From Palsa-870 sp039935415 (GTDB lineage: Bacteria; Chloroflexota; Dormibacteria; Dormibacterales; Dormibacteraceae): 64,000 nucleotides of DNA. Positions 35,185 to 43,215 of the stretch are shown in pieces. Both the position numbers and the translations under genes were made by a program. Numbering within the stretch: the stretch's first letter is position 1; each line of letters opens with the position of its first letter. The stretch lies in contig JBDTKH010000014.1 in NCBI GenBank assembly GCA_039935415.1, positions 62,001 through 126,000 on the forward strand, written 5' to 3'. Under the pieces are notes generated by a model, which made no database searches, was not told the origin of the DNA, and saw nothing but the letters and a program-made list of their open reading frames with translations.

Positions 35185-36141
35185 TTGCATTTAGTGATCG
35201 GGGCCGGTGAGTTCCTCGGTGGGCATGTCTCGCGTGCGATGGCAGCCGAGGTTCCGGTCATCGAGCTGAACGCCGATGCCGACGACGAGACGCTGGCCGA
35301 TGCGATCAGCGGCGTCGAGGTGATCGTCAACTGCGCGCAGAGCTGGTCCCCGGGCCGCCGGCTGCGTTTTCGGAAGGCCCCGCCGCCGGTGCTTCAGCGA
35401 GTCGTGGCGGCTGCCCGCCGCGCGCGCGTCACCCGCATCGTCCACGTCTCGACCGCGGACGTTTACGGGCCGGATCACCTCACGCGCGTCACCGAAAAGG
35501 CGCGGCTCCGCCCGGTGCACGCATACGAGCGCCTCAGGCTTTACGAGGAGCAGTGGCTCGCCGAGTCCGCCGCGGACCTCGAGGTGGTCGTGATTCGCCC
35601 GGCGCGGATCTTCGGTGAAGGCGAGGACTGGATGCTGCCGCACCTGATGGGAGGCCTGGCCAAGGATCGCCTGTGGCTGCCCGGCGGCGGCCGCGCGATG
35701 CAGACGTTCGTGTCGGCCGACGACGTCGGGCGTGCATGCCTCGCCGCGGGTGACCGGGGGCGGCCCGGACACAGCTACCTGATCGGTGGCTTCGACTCCA
35801 CGTGGCGCAGCCTGCTGGACTCGGCCATCCGGGCCGTCGGCGTCGGGGGCACCGTCGTGAACCTTCCGTATGACCTGCTGTACTTCAGGGCCCTCGCGCA
35901 GGAGACGCTCACAGCGTCGGGGGCCGCGGTCTGGCCAGGGCTCTACGCGGTCGACGTGCTCGGCAAGCCGCATTACTACGATGACTCATATTCCCGACGC
36001 GAGCTCACCTGGTCGCCCTCGGTCGGCAGCTTCGAGCAGGAGATGCCTCAGATGGCGGCGTGGCTGTCGCGACTGCCTGAAGTGTCCGCGGCGCTAGAGG
36101 CGGCTGCGGCCGGCGCGCCAGGCGCGAGTACGACGCGCTAG
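35185..36141 (+). CDS. NAD-dependent epimerase/dehydratase (extended SDR)
   Basis: A 318-residue extended short-chain dehydrogenase. The nucleotide-binding motif is VIGAGEFLGGHV (GxGxxxG), VHVSTADVYG is present, and VVIRPARIFGEG follows. The active-site Tyr segment reads YERLR, with Arg in place of the usual Lys of YxxxK, which may change activity. The start is a TTG at 35185 about 10 bases after a TTTAAT box. Substrate is unknown; nucleotide-sugar or sterol-like substrates are typical for the family. Confidence 0.82.
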   Translation: MHLVIGAGEFLGGHVSRAMAAEVPVIELNADADDETLADAISGVEVIVNCAQSWSPGRRLRFRKAPPPVLQRVVAAARRARVTRIVHVSTADVYGPDHLTRVTEKARLRPVHAYERLRLYEEQWLAESAADLEVVVIRPARIFGEGEDWMLPHLMGGLAKDRLWLPGGGRAMQTFVSADDVGRACLAAGDRGRPGHSYLIGGFDSTWRSLLDSAIRAVGVGGTVVNLPYDLLYFRALAQETLTASGAAVWPGLYAVDVLGKPHYYDDSYSRRELTWSPSVGSFEQEMPQMAAWLSRLPEVSAALEAAAAGAPGASTTR

Positions 36142-36203
36142 GGCGACCTACCGATTGGCGCGCCGGGAGCGAGGTGGACGCGCTAAACGCGCCTTACTGA
36201 TCG

Positions 36204-36431
36204 CTACTTCACGGCAAGGCACGTGATCGTCTTGAAGACCCCGTCGATCTTCTGGATCTTGTCGACGATCAGCGAGCCGATCGAGTTCACGTCGGGCGCT
36301 TCGCAGACGGCGATCACGTCGTACTCACCGGTGATCGCGTCAGCGGCGGTGATGCCGCTGGTCCCTTCCATCTTCTTGGCCACTTCGAGCGCGCGCCCGG
36401 GCGACGCGTTGATGAGGACATAAGCCTTCAT
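36204..36431 (-). CDS. Stand-alone Lrp/AsnC RAM (ligand-binding) domain protein
   Basis: A 75-residue protein that is only the RAM effector domain of Lrp/AsnC regulators, without a DNA-binding helix-turn-helix (KAYVLINASPGRALEVAKKM; GEYDVIAVCEAP; IQKIDGVFKTITC). GGAGAAAG precedes the ATG. It lies 59 bases downstream of the threonine dehydratase gene on the same strand, so it may sense an amino acid linked to that enzyme. Such RAM-only proteins bind amino acids and form ring-shaped oligomers. Confidence 0.85.
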   Translation of the reverse strand: MKAYVLINASPGRALEVAKKMEGTSGITAADAITGEYDVIAVCEAPDVNSIGSLIVDKIQKIDGVFKTITCLAVK

Positions 36432-36490
36432 CTTTCTCCAACCCCCAAAATCTGTCCGAGGCCGCCGAAAACGCCAAAAGCGTACTCGCG

Positions 36491-37477
36491 TCAGCGCGTC
36501 TTGAGCGCGCGCAGCATCACCTCGTCGGTGACGTTCCCTCCCGACAGGATGACGATCACTTTCTCGTTTGGGCTGGGGCGGTGGTGGTACAGCAACGCCG
36601 CCAGGGCCGCGGCACCGGCCGGTTCGGCGAGCAGGTGCTCCCACTCGAACAACAGGCGGATCGCCCGGAGCATCTCCTCCTCCTGGACCAGGACCACGTC
36701 GTCGACGTAGCGCTGGGCGAGCGCGAGGGTAAGGTTGCCGGGCGCTGAGGCCGCGAGCCCGTCCGCGATCGTGTTGACCCGATCCAGGGTCACGATGCTT
36801 CCGGCTTCGAGCGAACGGCGCATCGCATCCGCTCCTGTGGGTTCGACGCCGACCACCTTGATGCGCGGTTTCTTCTCTTTCAAGTAGAGCGCGATGCCGC
36901 CGATCAAGCCGCCGCCTCCAATCGGGACGAGCACGGTGTCGAAGTCCTCGAGGTCGGCGAGCAGCTCGAGGCCGATGGTGCCCTGTCCGGCGACGACATC
37001 GGGATCGTCGTACGCGTGCACGAACGTCGCGCCGGTCTCCTTCTGGGCGAGGAGCGCCTCGGCGTTGGCGCCCCTGTAGTCTCGGCCGGCCGGCACGACG
37101 TTCGCTCCCAACCGGCGGATTGCCTCGACCTTGAACGGGTTGGCCGTCTCGGGGACATACACCGTGGCCGGGGCGTTGTATGCGGCCGCGGCGTAGGCGA
37201 CTCCCATCCCGTGATTGCCGGCGGACGCGGTGATCACTCCAGCGGCGCGCTGCGCCGGTGACATGCGGATGAGCTTGTTGAGGGCGCCGCGAACCTTGAA
37301 GGCGCGGATCGGCTGGATCGACTCGATCTTCACGTAAACGTGGCACCGGGCCTTGTCGGTGAAGGCCCGCGAGAGCTGGAGTGGAGTGGGGGACAGGTGG
37401 GGCCCGAGCTGTTCGGCCGCTCGTTCCACATCGGCGGTGGTGACGCTCCCCCGCGGTCCCGAGTCGACCTGCTTCAC
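36491..37477 (-). CDS. Threonine/serine dehydratase
   Basis: A PLP enzyme of 328 residues that deaminates threonine to 2-oxobutyrate or serine to pyruvate. The PLP lysine is in RAFKVRGALN, SAGNHGMGVAYAA follows, and the phosphate-binding loop is IGGGGLIGG. It lacks the C-terminal ACT domain of biosynthetic IlvA, so it is of the catabolic (TdcB) size class; regulation may come from the RAM protein encoded next to it. The GTG at 37477 has TAGCTT 7 bases upstream. Confidence 0.92.
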   Translation of the reverse strand: MKQVDSGPRGSVTTADVERAAEQLGPHLSPTPLQLSRAFTDKARCHVYVKIESIQPIRAFKVRGALNKLIRMSPAQRAAGVITASAGNHGMGVAYAAAAYNAPATVYVPETANPFKVEAIRRLGANVVPAGRDYRGANAEALLAQKETGATFVHAYDDPDVVAGQGTIGLELLADLEDFDTVLVPIGGGGLIGGIALYLKEKKPRIKVVGVEPTGADAMRRSLEAGSIVTLDRVNTIADGLAASAPGNLTLALAQRYVDDVVLVQEEEMLRAIRLLFEWEHLLAEPAGAAALAALLYHHRPSPNEKVIVILSGGNVTDEVMLRALKTR

Positions 37478-37484
37478 GGGTGCG

Positions 37485-37494
37485 AAGCTACCAT
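37485..37494. promoter_or_regulatory. Overlapping divergent -10 boxes, dehydratase and 50-residue gene
   Basis: The plus strand has TACCAT at 37489-37494, 6 bases before GTG 37501. The minus strand has TAGCTT (37490-37485), 7 bases before GTG 37477. The two boxes overlap by two bases, as in the gltX promoter pair. Confidence 0.5.
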
Positions 37495-37500
37495 CACCGC

Positions 37501-37653
37501 GTGAGCGATGAGCTGGACCGAGTCGCGCCGCGCGAGAGCGCGCGGGTGAAGGCTCGCGACAAGAAATCAAGAGGGCCGAAGGTCGTGGCGGTCAACCCGG
37601 GCCTGAAGAAGCTTGCGCTTCATCTGGCCGAGAAGCGAAAGAAGAAGGCCTGA
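37501..37653 (+). CDS. Small basic protein, 50 residues
   Basis: A GTG-started frame encoding 50 residues rich in Lys and Arg (SDELDRVAPRESARVKARDK, ending LHLAEKRKKKA). The TACCAT box 6 bases upstream fits a leaderless start. The stop abuts the convergent membrane protein gene. No family is recognised; the composition suggests RNA, DNA or ribosome binding. Confidence 0.5.
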   Translation: MSDELDRVAPRESARVKARDKKSRGPKVVAVNPGLKKLALHLAEKRKKKA

Positions 37654-38610
37654 CTAGGACGCCGGAGACGGGTACGCGTAGTACGCCACCGGCGGCTGGT
37701 CGATCTCGAGCCGCCTGAACGCCAGGGTCCAGTAGGTCGAGCCCTGCGCGGCGGAGAACGCCGCGGTGACGAGGAAGACCGGCAGCGCGATCAGGAATCC
37801 GATCACGACGAACACCCAGAACGCCGCGGACCCGCTGGCGTAAGCCGCCGCGGCCGCGATCACGACGGGGATCGCGATGACCACTGCGACGATGCCGAGG
37901 CAGATGCCCACGACGATCCCGACGGCGATCGCCAGGAGCCACACCAGGAGCACCCGGCCGAGACGTTTGGTCAGTAACCGGTGCGCCCGCACGATGGCCG
38001 CCCTGGCGCCGACCTGCTCCAGGACCACGGCTCTCGTGCCCAGCCGATCGAGGAACGAGATGTAGATCGCGTACGGGATCGCCACCAGCACCAGCAGCGC
38101 ACCGGCCAGGGCGAGGCTGACGCCGGCACCGTTGTTGTGGCCGAGGAAGGCCGCGATCGCGCCGAGCACGAGTGCCAGAACGAGTATCAACACCGGCAAC
38201 GTCAAGGCGAGGAGCAACAGGCGGAAACGGATGATGGTGCCCATCGTGGCAACTCCACATCGCCACGCCACCGCCAGGTTGAACGGCCGCTCGGCGTCAT
38301 GCTCGGCAGACGCTCGAACGAGCGCCCCCTCGCAGACGGCCGCCAGCACGAAGAAGCCGATTGAAAGGACGATGAGCAGCGCGGCGACGATGAGCAGGCT
38401 GGCGGTGTTCTGGTTGACCCAGGCGGACACCTGCTGACCGGCGGCGTTGAAGTCCGGGGCTCGGTTCGTGCCCGGCTGGATCGGTTGTCCCTGGCTGTAG
38501 TTGAAGCTGGAACCTCCGCCCGCTTCGCCGGAAACGAAGGCGAGCAGCCAGAGGTACTTGAAACGCCAGACGATCTTGAACGAGCGGGTGACCATCTCCC
38601 AGTACGGCAC
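37654..38610 (-). CDS. Polytopic membrane protein, uncharacterised
   Basis: A 318-residue protein with about six hydrophobic segments. The N-terminus (YWEMVTRSFKIVWRFKYLWLLAFVSG) resembles glycerophosphoryl-diester-phosphodiesterase-type or DUF4013-like membrane domains, with a later amphipathic helix (RAAIVRAHRLLTKRLGRVLLVWLL). The GTG at 38610 has TATCCT 6 bases upstream. No catalytic motif is visible. Confidence 0.75.
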   Translation of the reverse strand: MPYWEMVTRSFKIVWRFKYLWLLAFVSGEAGGGSSFNYSQGQPIQPGTNRAPDFNAAGQQVSAWVNQNTASLLIVAALLIVLSIGFFVLAAVCEGALVRASAEHDAERPFNLAVAWRCGVATMGTIIRFRLLLLALTLPVLILVLALVLGAIAAFLGHNNGAGVSLALAGALLVLVAIPYAIYISFLDRLGTRAVVLEQVGARAAIVRAHRLLTKRLGRVLLVWLLAIAVGIVVGICLGIVAVVIAIPVVIAAAAAYASGSAAFWVFVVIGFLIALPVFLVTAAFSAAQGSTYWTLAFRRLEIDQPPVAYYAYPSPAS

Positions 38611-38616
38611 GCTACG

Positions 38617-38622
38617 AGGATA
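38617..38622 (-). promoter_or_regulatory. -10 box of membrane protein gene, leaderless type
   Basis: Read on the minus strand, TATCCT lies 6 bases before the GTG start at 38610. Confidence 0.45.
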
Positions 38623-38657
38623 GGCCGGAAATCCGGCTAGCCACTAAGCACGAGCCA

Positions 38658-38780
38658 GGTGGGGCTTCAGGCCGGGTTTATCCCCGCCGTCACATCGCAC
38701 GCCAACTTCCAGGCACAACCCCGCGCGGGAGAGGAGAGAGGGGTTCCCGTAGGGGAGGACATCTGTCCTCCCCTGCGCTT
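38658..38780 (+). repeat. Two-hairpin intergenic repeat, copy B
   Basis: It starts with GGTGGGGCTTCAGGCCGGG. Hairpin 1 is partly decayed. Hairpin 2 at 38751-38774 is perfect: AGGGGAGGACA, loop TC, TGTCCTCCCCT, followed by GCGCTTTTA. About 85% similar by eye to copy C read in the opposite direction. It lies downstream of the thioesterase gene, touching its stop. Confidence 0.8.
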
Positions 38781-39146
38781 TTAAAAATCGGCGGGGACGA
38801 TCGCCCGCTTGTGGAGGCCTGATCCGAGCAGCTTGTCGCCCTGGCGGCACTCCACGTCGAAGTACAGCTTGTTGCCCTTCACCTCGGTGAGACGGGTGGT
38901 GACGACCACGGTGCTTCCTGGCGCCGCGGGGGCCAGGTGCCGGACGTGCACCTCGTACCCGACCGAGGTGTGACCGTCCGGCAGGAGCCCGTCCAGCGAA
39001 CGGTGGCACGTGATCTCCATCAGGCCGATCATCGCCGGTGTCGCGAACGTCCCTTTGCCGCCGACGTGCCTGGTGATGAGGTCGCCGTCGACGACGCGCT
39101 CCAGGCGTCCTTCCAACCCGGGCCGAATACTTTCTTGAGTCGCCAA
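38781..39146 (-). CDS. Hotdog-fold thioesterase (FlK-like)
   Basis: A 121-residue thioesterase-family protein similar to fluoroacetyl-CoA-type thioesterases (GKGTFATPAMIGLMEITCHRS; VGYEVHVRHLAPAAPGSTVV; FDVECRQGDKLLGSGLHKR). It would hydrolyse acyl-CoA. The TTG at 39146 is the first usual start that does not run into galU. It is divergent from galU with about 23 bases between the starts. Confidence 0.85.
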   Translation of the reverse strand: MATQESIRPGLEGRLERVVDGDLITRHVGGKGTFATPAMIGLMEITCHRSLDGLLPDGHTSVGYEVHVRHLAPAAPGSTVVVTTRLTEVKGNKLYFDVECRQGDKLLGSGLHKRAIVPADF

Positions 39147-39169
39147 CCTATAGATTGTGGCTGGTGACA

Positions 39170-40069
39170 ATGCCTCCCGTGCGCAAGGCGGTGGTGACCG
39201 CCGCAGGCCTTGGGACACGCTTCCTGCCGATTACCAAGGCTCAGCCCAAAGAGATGCTTCCGCTCGTGGACAAGCCGACCATCCAGTACGGAGTCGAAGA
39301 GTTGATCGCCTCGGGCATCAAGGAGGTGGTTTTCGTCACGGGTGGTGGGAAACGGGCAATCGTCGATCACTTCGATCGTTCACTCGAGCTGGAGTTCTAT
39401 CTCCGTGAACGCGGCAGGCTTGACCTGCTCAAGATTCTCGAGGAAGTGGATTCCCTGAGCGACCAGGTTCACATGTCCTGGGTCCAACAGAAGGAGCCGC
39501 TCGGCCTGGGCCACGCTGTCTACCAGGCCCGACCGCTGATCGGCGCAGAGCCATGCGCAGTGCTTTTGCCGGATGACGTGATCCTGAGCGACGTCCCCTG
39601 CATGCGGCAGCTCATCGACGCCTACTCGCACACGGGAGCTACCGTGATTGCCGCCCGTCGCGTCCCGCGTGACCAGGTGAGCCGTTACGGGATCTTTGCC
39701 ATCAAGTCATCCGAGGGGCGCATCCACGAAGTGGAGGATCTCGTTGAGAAGCCTGAGCTGAAGGCGGCTCCATCCGATCTCGCCATCATCGGCCGCTACA
39801 TCCTCACTCCCGCCGTCTTCGCCGCTCTTGAAAGCGCCGAAACAGGGGCGGGGAAGGAGATCCAGCTGACTGACGCGATCAAGAAGACGATCGGCACGCA
39901 CCCAGTCGTTGCGCTCGAGTTCGAGGGCGACTACTACGACACAGGAACGGTGCCTGGCTACCTCCGCGCCAACCTTACGCTGGCCATGAAGCGGGAGGGC
40001 CTTCGCGAAGAGCTGGCCCCCCTCCTGCGGGAGCTCCTGGACGGGGCGCCAGACGGCACGGGGCTATAA
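39170..40069 (+). CDS. galU: UTP-glucose-1-phosphate uridylyltransferase
   Basis: Makes UDP-glucose from UTP and glucose 1-phosphate, the donor for glycans and possibly for the TreT-like enzyme. The 299-residue length fits. Motifs are VVTAAGLGTRFLPITKAQPKEMLPL, VDKPTIQYGVEE, GLGHAVYQA and VEKP. The ATG at 39170 is used; TATAGA lies 15 bases upstream. GTG 39164 and TTG 39155 are in frame. Confidence 0.96.
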   Translation: MPPVRKAVVTAAGLGTRFLPITKAQPKEMLPLVDKPTIQYGVEELIASGIKEVVFVTGGGKRAIVDHFDRSLELEFYLRERGRLDLLKILEEVDSLSDQVHMSWVQQKEPLGLGHAVYQARPLIGAEPCAVLLPDDVILSDVPCMRQLIDAYSHTGATVIAARRVPRDQVSRYGIFAIKSSEGRIHEVEDLVEKPELKAAPSDLAIIGRYILTPAVFAALESAETGAGKEIQLTDAIKKTIGTHPVVALEFEGDYYDTGTVPGYLRANLTLAMKREGLREELAPLLRELLDGAPDGTGL

Positions 40070-40070
40070 T
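40065..40070 (+). promoter_or_regulatory. Consensus -10 box TATAAT at galU end
   Basis: TATAAT overlaps the galU stop codon. It probably drives the 89-residue gene starting at 40116; a -35 box is not evident. Confidence 0.5.
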
Positions 40071-40115
40071 CGAAACACGCTCAATGAGCCGATTTCCCGC
40101 CCGAGTGAATTACCT

Positions 40116-40385
40116 ATGGCTGTTTCAGGACGAAAAAGATTCGACGACGACAAGGTTGTCAAGTATGAGACCGCGGAGAAGGACTTCGAGGTTGAGGTTT
40201 CGCGCACCCTCAACAAGTGGTGCGTCACCGTGTATCAGCTTCCGGACAGGCAGATCCTGGTCCAGGACTTCTTCCCCGAGCGCTGGAAGGCACTTGCGCG
40301 GGCGCAAGACTTCATCCGGCTTCTGAACCAGCGCAAGAAGAAGGAAGAGGAAGGTCTCGCGGCCGCCGGCGACGACGACTACTAA
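40116..40385 (+). CDS. Small hypothetical protein, 89 residues
   Basis: A charged soluble protein with a probable beta-rich core (FEVEVSRTLNKWCVTVYQL; ILVQDFFPERWKALARAQDF) and a Lys/Glu-rich helical tail ending in GDDDY. No family is recognised. It follows galU by 46 bases behind a consensus TATAAT box and is followed by repeat copy C. Confidence 0.65.
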   Translation: MAVSGRKRFDDDKVVKYETAEKDFEVEVSRTLNKWCVTVYQLPDRQILVQDFFPERWKALARAQDFIRLLNQRKKKEEEGLAAAGDDDY

Positions 40386-40512
40386 AGAAGCGCGGGTGAC
40401 GACAGATGTCCTCCCCCGCGGAACCCCCTCATCTCCCTCCGCGACGCCAGGAGTCGCTTGGAAGTTGCACGCATGGGGGACGGCCGGGATAAACCCGGCC
40501 TGAAAGCCACCC
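40386..40512 (-). repeat. Two-hairpin intergenic repeat, copy C (inverted)
   Basis: Read on the minus strand it runs GGTGGCTTTCAGGCCGGG, hairpin 1 GGCCGGG, loop TTTAT, CCCGGCC, then CAACTTCCA, GAGGGGGTTCC, and hairpin 2 GGGGGAGGACA/TGTCGTCACCC, ending GCGCTTCTT. The linker sequence is shared with copy B. It lies in opposite orientation to copies A, B and D. Confidence 0.8.
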
Positions 40513-40523
40513 TTGGTACTGGG

Positions 40524-40529
40524 TACAAT
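40524..40529 (+). promoter_or_regulatory. -10 box of 69-residue membrane protein gene
   Basis: TACAAT lies 9 bases before the GTG at 40539. CTGAAA at 40500-40505 with an 18-base spacer could be a weak -35 box. Confidence 0.45.
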
Positions 40530-40538
40530 TCAGCGCTC

Positions 40539-40748
40539 GTGAACTGGGCTGCGCTGCGGACCGAATGGGGGGCTGTGACGTTTGTGCTGACCGTCATCCT
40601 GGGCATGATCATCGTGCCTCTCGCCCTCTACTTCGCCAACCAGGGCCCGACCGCGATTGGCGTGCCCACGATCAGCACGACGAGCAGCGCCCGGGCCAGC
40701 GGAGCCGTGATCGCGAGCCCGACGCCGGTCGCGTCTACCGCCAGGTAG
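40539..40748 (+). CDS. Single-pass small membrane protein, 69 residues
   Basis: A GTG-started frame with one clear membrane helix (VTFVLTVILGMIIVPLALYF) and a Ser/Thr/Ala-rich tail that would be outside if the N-terminus is inside. A TACAAT box 9 bases upstream supports the start. No family is recognised. Confidence 0.55.
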   Translation: MNWAALRTEWGAVTFVLTVILGMIIVPLALYFANQGPTAIGVPTISTTSSARASGAVIASPTPVASTAR

Positions 40749-40777
40749 CTCGGAGGCGTCCTGGCCGGCAAGAAACG

Positions 40778-41314
40778 CTAGCCGGCAAATCCCCAGAGCA
40801 GCCGGTCGCCGTTCGGCTGCACGATGTCTCCTAGCGGTAACGACATCTCGGCCACCGACTTCTGCTCGGCGGCGACGCGCATCTCGATCACCTCGGAGAG
40901 TCGAAGGTGCGCGATCATCGCGCAGTCGCGCAGGAAAGTGAAGACCACCGGGCGCACGAGGTTGAGCACGTAGTCCGCGATTTGCACGCCGTCGGTGAGG
41001 TGCTGACCGGCGACGCTGCGGTCGCGAAAGGCAAGCACCACAACCTCATCGCTCAGCATCACCGGGTCGCTCCACGCATAAGCCTGCGAGTCGGCATCGC
41101 TCAGCAGCTGCAGGAGCTCCGTCAGCCGTCGCATCGGCGGCTGCGGGCCTTCGATGAGCAGAGGCACGTCGCGCTGTGGCTCGTTGAACTGCTGGGCGCG
41201 GTACTGGGCCGTGAACCCGAGATCGGAGATCCCTGCAAACGGTGCAGGAACCTTGATCGTCATCTCGCCGAGTCGTGGGCTGTTGGGACGCATCCTGGGA
41301 CGTAGGCCTTTCAT
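40778..41314 (-). CDS. Hypothetical protein, 178 residues
   Basis: A soluble protein without a family I recognise. It begins KGLRPRMRPNSPRLGEMTIK, so ATG within GEMTIK (41260) is a second possible start. Regular alternating hydrophobic segments (VVVLAFRDRSVAGQHLTDGV; FLRDCAMIAHLRLSEVIEMR) suggest an alpha/beta fold. It is divergent from the CoA-transferase gene. Confidence 0.55.
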   Translation of the reverse strand: MKGLRPRMRPNSPRLGEMTIKVPAPFAGISDLGFTAQYRAQQFNEPQRDVPLLIEGPQPPMRRLTELLQLLSDADSQAYAWSDPVMLSDEVVVLAFRDRSVAGQHLTDGVQIADYVLNLVRPVVFTFLRDCAMIAHLRLSEVIEMRVAAEQKSVAEMSLPLGDIVQPNGDRLLWGFAG

Positions 41315-41382
41315 GCCCTATTAACGCACGGGGGCACCCAAATGTCCCCCCGTCAACTTCTTTGCCCCGAGAATTGATCTCA

Positions 41383-42531
41383 ATGCCGCTGGGTGGAATT
41401 CGGGTGCTCGACCTCACCAGGCTGCTGCCGGGCGCCTTCTGCACGATGCTGCTGGCCGACATGGGGGCGGACGTCGTCAAGGTCGAAGAGCCGGACGGCG
41501 GCGATTACATGCGCTGGACGCCGCCGCTCGTCGATGGTCAGAGCGTCCTATTCAACTCACTCAACCGGAACAAGCGCAGCCTCACCCTGAATCTGAAGAC
41601 GGAGGCCGGCCGTGATCTCCTGCTGCGGCTGGTCGAAGCAGCTGACGTCCTGGTGGAGGGAAACCGCCCTGGCGTCATGCAGCGGCTCGGCCTCGGCTGG
41701 GACATCCTGCACGAGCACAGCCCCAGGCTCGTCATGTGCTCGATTACCGGGTACGGCCAGGACGGCCCGTTCGCCGCGCGCGCGGGGCACGACCTCAACT
41801 ACATGGCGACCTCGGGAGCCCTCAGCCTCAACGGCGCGGCGGGCGGACCGCCGGTGCCGCTCTCGGTGCAGGTGGCTGACGTCGGGGGCGGCGGCGTGCA
41901 GGCGGCGGTCGCGATCCTCGGCGCGCTGGTCGGCGTGCACCGCGGCGACAAGGGCAGGTGGCTCGACGTGTCGATGACCGACGGCGCGGTGAGCTGGCTT
42001 GCGCTTGCGCTGGCGGCGCGAGGTGGCGGGGAGGAGGTTGGTCGCGGCGACCAGCGCCTGTCCGGCCGGCACGCCTGCTATCGCGTCTACGCGTGCAAGG
42101 GTGGCGGCTTCTACAGCGTCGGCGCCCTCGAGCCCAAGTTCTGGGCCGCGCTATGCGTGGCGGTCGGGCGGCCGGGGCTGGTCGGGCTCCAGTTCGCGGA
42201 GGGCGAGGAGGGTGCGGGCGTGCATCACGCGATGGAGGAGGTCTTCGCCTCGCGCACCCGGGCGGAGTGGGAGCGCGACCTTGCCGCGCTCGACGCGTGC
42301 TGCGAGCCGGTGCTCGAGCTGGACGAGGTGGGGTCCCATCCCCAGGTGGCGGCTCGAGGGCTCATCTCGGATCGACCGACCGGGGTCGAGGTGAGGCCTG
42401 CGGTTCAGGTGCGGAGCGATTGGCGGCGGCGTGACCCTCCACGCTTGGGCGAGCACACGGCCGAGATCCTGGCCGAGGTGGGGGTGGATGAGACACGGCT
42501 TGGTGAGTTGAAGCGCTTGGCAGTCATTTAG
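41383..42531 (+). CDS. CaiB/BaiF family III CoA-transferase (AMACR-like)
   Basis: A 382-residue family III CoA-transferase or alpha-methylacyl-CoA racemase-like enzyme. Motifs are GIRVLDLTRLLPGAFCTMLLADMGADVVKVE, NRNKRSLTLNLK and the active-site region RAGHDLNYMATSGALS, typical of the racemase branch. It either moves CoA between carboxylic acids or epimerises 2-methylacyl-CoA, fitting the fatty and sterol-type metabolism in the 51-56 kb region. The ATG at 41383 begins the conserved sequence. Confidence 0.9.
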   Translation: MPLGGIRVLDLTRLLPGAFCTMLLADMGADVVKVEEPDGGDYMRWTPPLVDGQSVLFNSLNRNKRSLTLNLKTEAGRDLLLRLVEAADVLVEGNRPGVMQRLGLGWDILHEHSPRLVMCSITGYGQDGPFAARAGHDLNYMATSGALSLNGAAGGPPVPLSVQVADVGGGGVQAAVAILGALVGVHRGDKGRWLDVSMTDGAVSWLALALAARGGGEEVGRGDQRLSGRHACYRVYACKGGGFYSVGALEPKFWAALCVAVGRPGLVGLQFAEGEEGAGVHHAMEEVFASRTRAEWERDLAALDACCEPVLELDEVGSHPQVAARGLISDRPTGVEVRPAVQVRSDWRRRDPPRLGEHTAEILAEVGVDETRLGELKRLAVI

Positions 42532-42546
42532 CGGACCTCCCCATCC

Positions 42547-42581
42547 GGCGCTGCGCGCCACCTTCCCCGCGAGCGGGGAAG
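42547..42581. terminator. Two palindromes between convergent CoA-transferase and coaE
   Basis: GGCGC/GCGCC (42547-42559) is followed by CTTCCCCGC, GA, GCGGGGAAG at 42562-42581, a perfect 9-bp stem. Position between convergent genes suggests a bidirectional terminator. There is no T-run. Its sequence is unrelated to the two-hairpin repeat family. Confidence 0.45.
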
Positions 42582-42609
42582 TCACTTATCTAACTGGCGC
42601 CGCGTCCAG

Positions 42610-43206
42610 TCAAGAGGGGGACACTACGTGCGTCCAGAGCCACTCCACTTGCTTGCGGGTCTCTTCGGGGGTGCCGCTGTTGTCGATCACGTGGTGGGCC
42701 AGCTTGCGCTTCTCCTCGATCGGCATCTGCGAGGCGACCATGGCGCGCGCGCGATCCTCGCTCAGCCCGCGCCCTTCGACCAGGCGCGTCAGCTGCAGGC
42801 TCTCGGGCACGTAGACCAGGATCACGTTCGAGTACAGCCGTTCGATGCCGGTCTCGAACAGCAGTGGCACATCCTGCACGACGACCTCCGCTCCGGCCAG
42901 CGCGGCCTCCGCCGTGCGTTCGGCCATCCACTCCCGGACCAGCGGGTGGACGATCTCGTTCAAGCGAAGCCGCGAGATCTCGTCATGGAAGACCCGGTCG
43001 CCCAGCTTCGCGCGGTCGATGCGCCCGTCCCGCCCGTATTCGTCCCCGAACTCCCTGACGATTTCCTCGAAGCCGACGCTGCCCGGCTCGTAGACGGCGT
43101 GCGCCGCGTCATCGGCGTCGAAGACCACAGCGCCGAGGTCGCGCAGCATGCCGTCGACGGTTGACTTCCCGGACCCAGCGCCGCCCGTCAGCCCAATGAG
43201 CTTCAA
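42610..43206 (-). CDS. coaE: Dephospho-CoA kinase
   Basis: Last step of coenzyme A synthesis: phosphorylates the 3'-OH of dephospho-CoA. The 198-residue protein has P-loop GLTGGAGSGKST, the DADDAAH motif, HPLVREWM and VQDVPLLFETG. The start is a TTG at 43206, immediately back-to-back with the fixC-like gene. Confidence 0.95.
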   Translation of the reverse strand: MKLIGLTGGAGSGKSTVDGMLRDLGAVVFDADDAAHAVYEPGSVGFEEIVREFGDEYGRDGRIDRAKLGDRVFHDEISRLRLNEIVHPLVREWMAERTAEAALAGAEVVVQDVPLLFETGIERLYSNVILVYVPESLQLTRLVEGRGLSEDRARAMVASQMPIEEKRKLAHHVIDNSGTPEETRKQVEWLWTHVVSPS

Positions 43207-43215
43207 TTGGGGGGA

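Noticed and set aside
38751..38780. Hairpin followed by GCGCTTTTA as an ordinary intrinsic terminator
   Set aside because: The T-run follows the hairpin on the plus strand, but both neighbouring genes are on the minus strand, and the same unit recurs at other loci in both orientations. It is better described as part of the repeat family.
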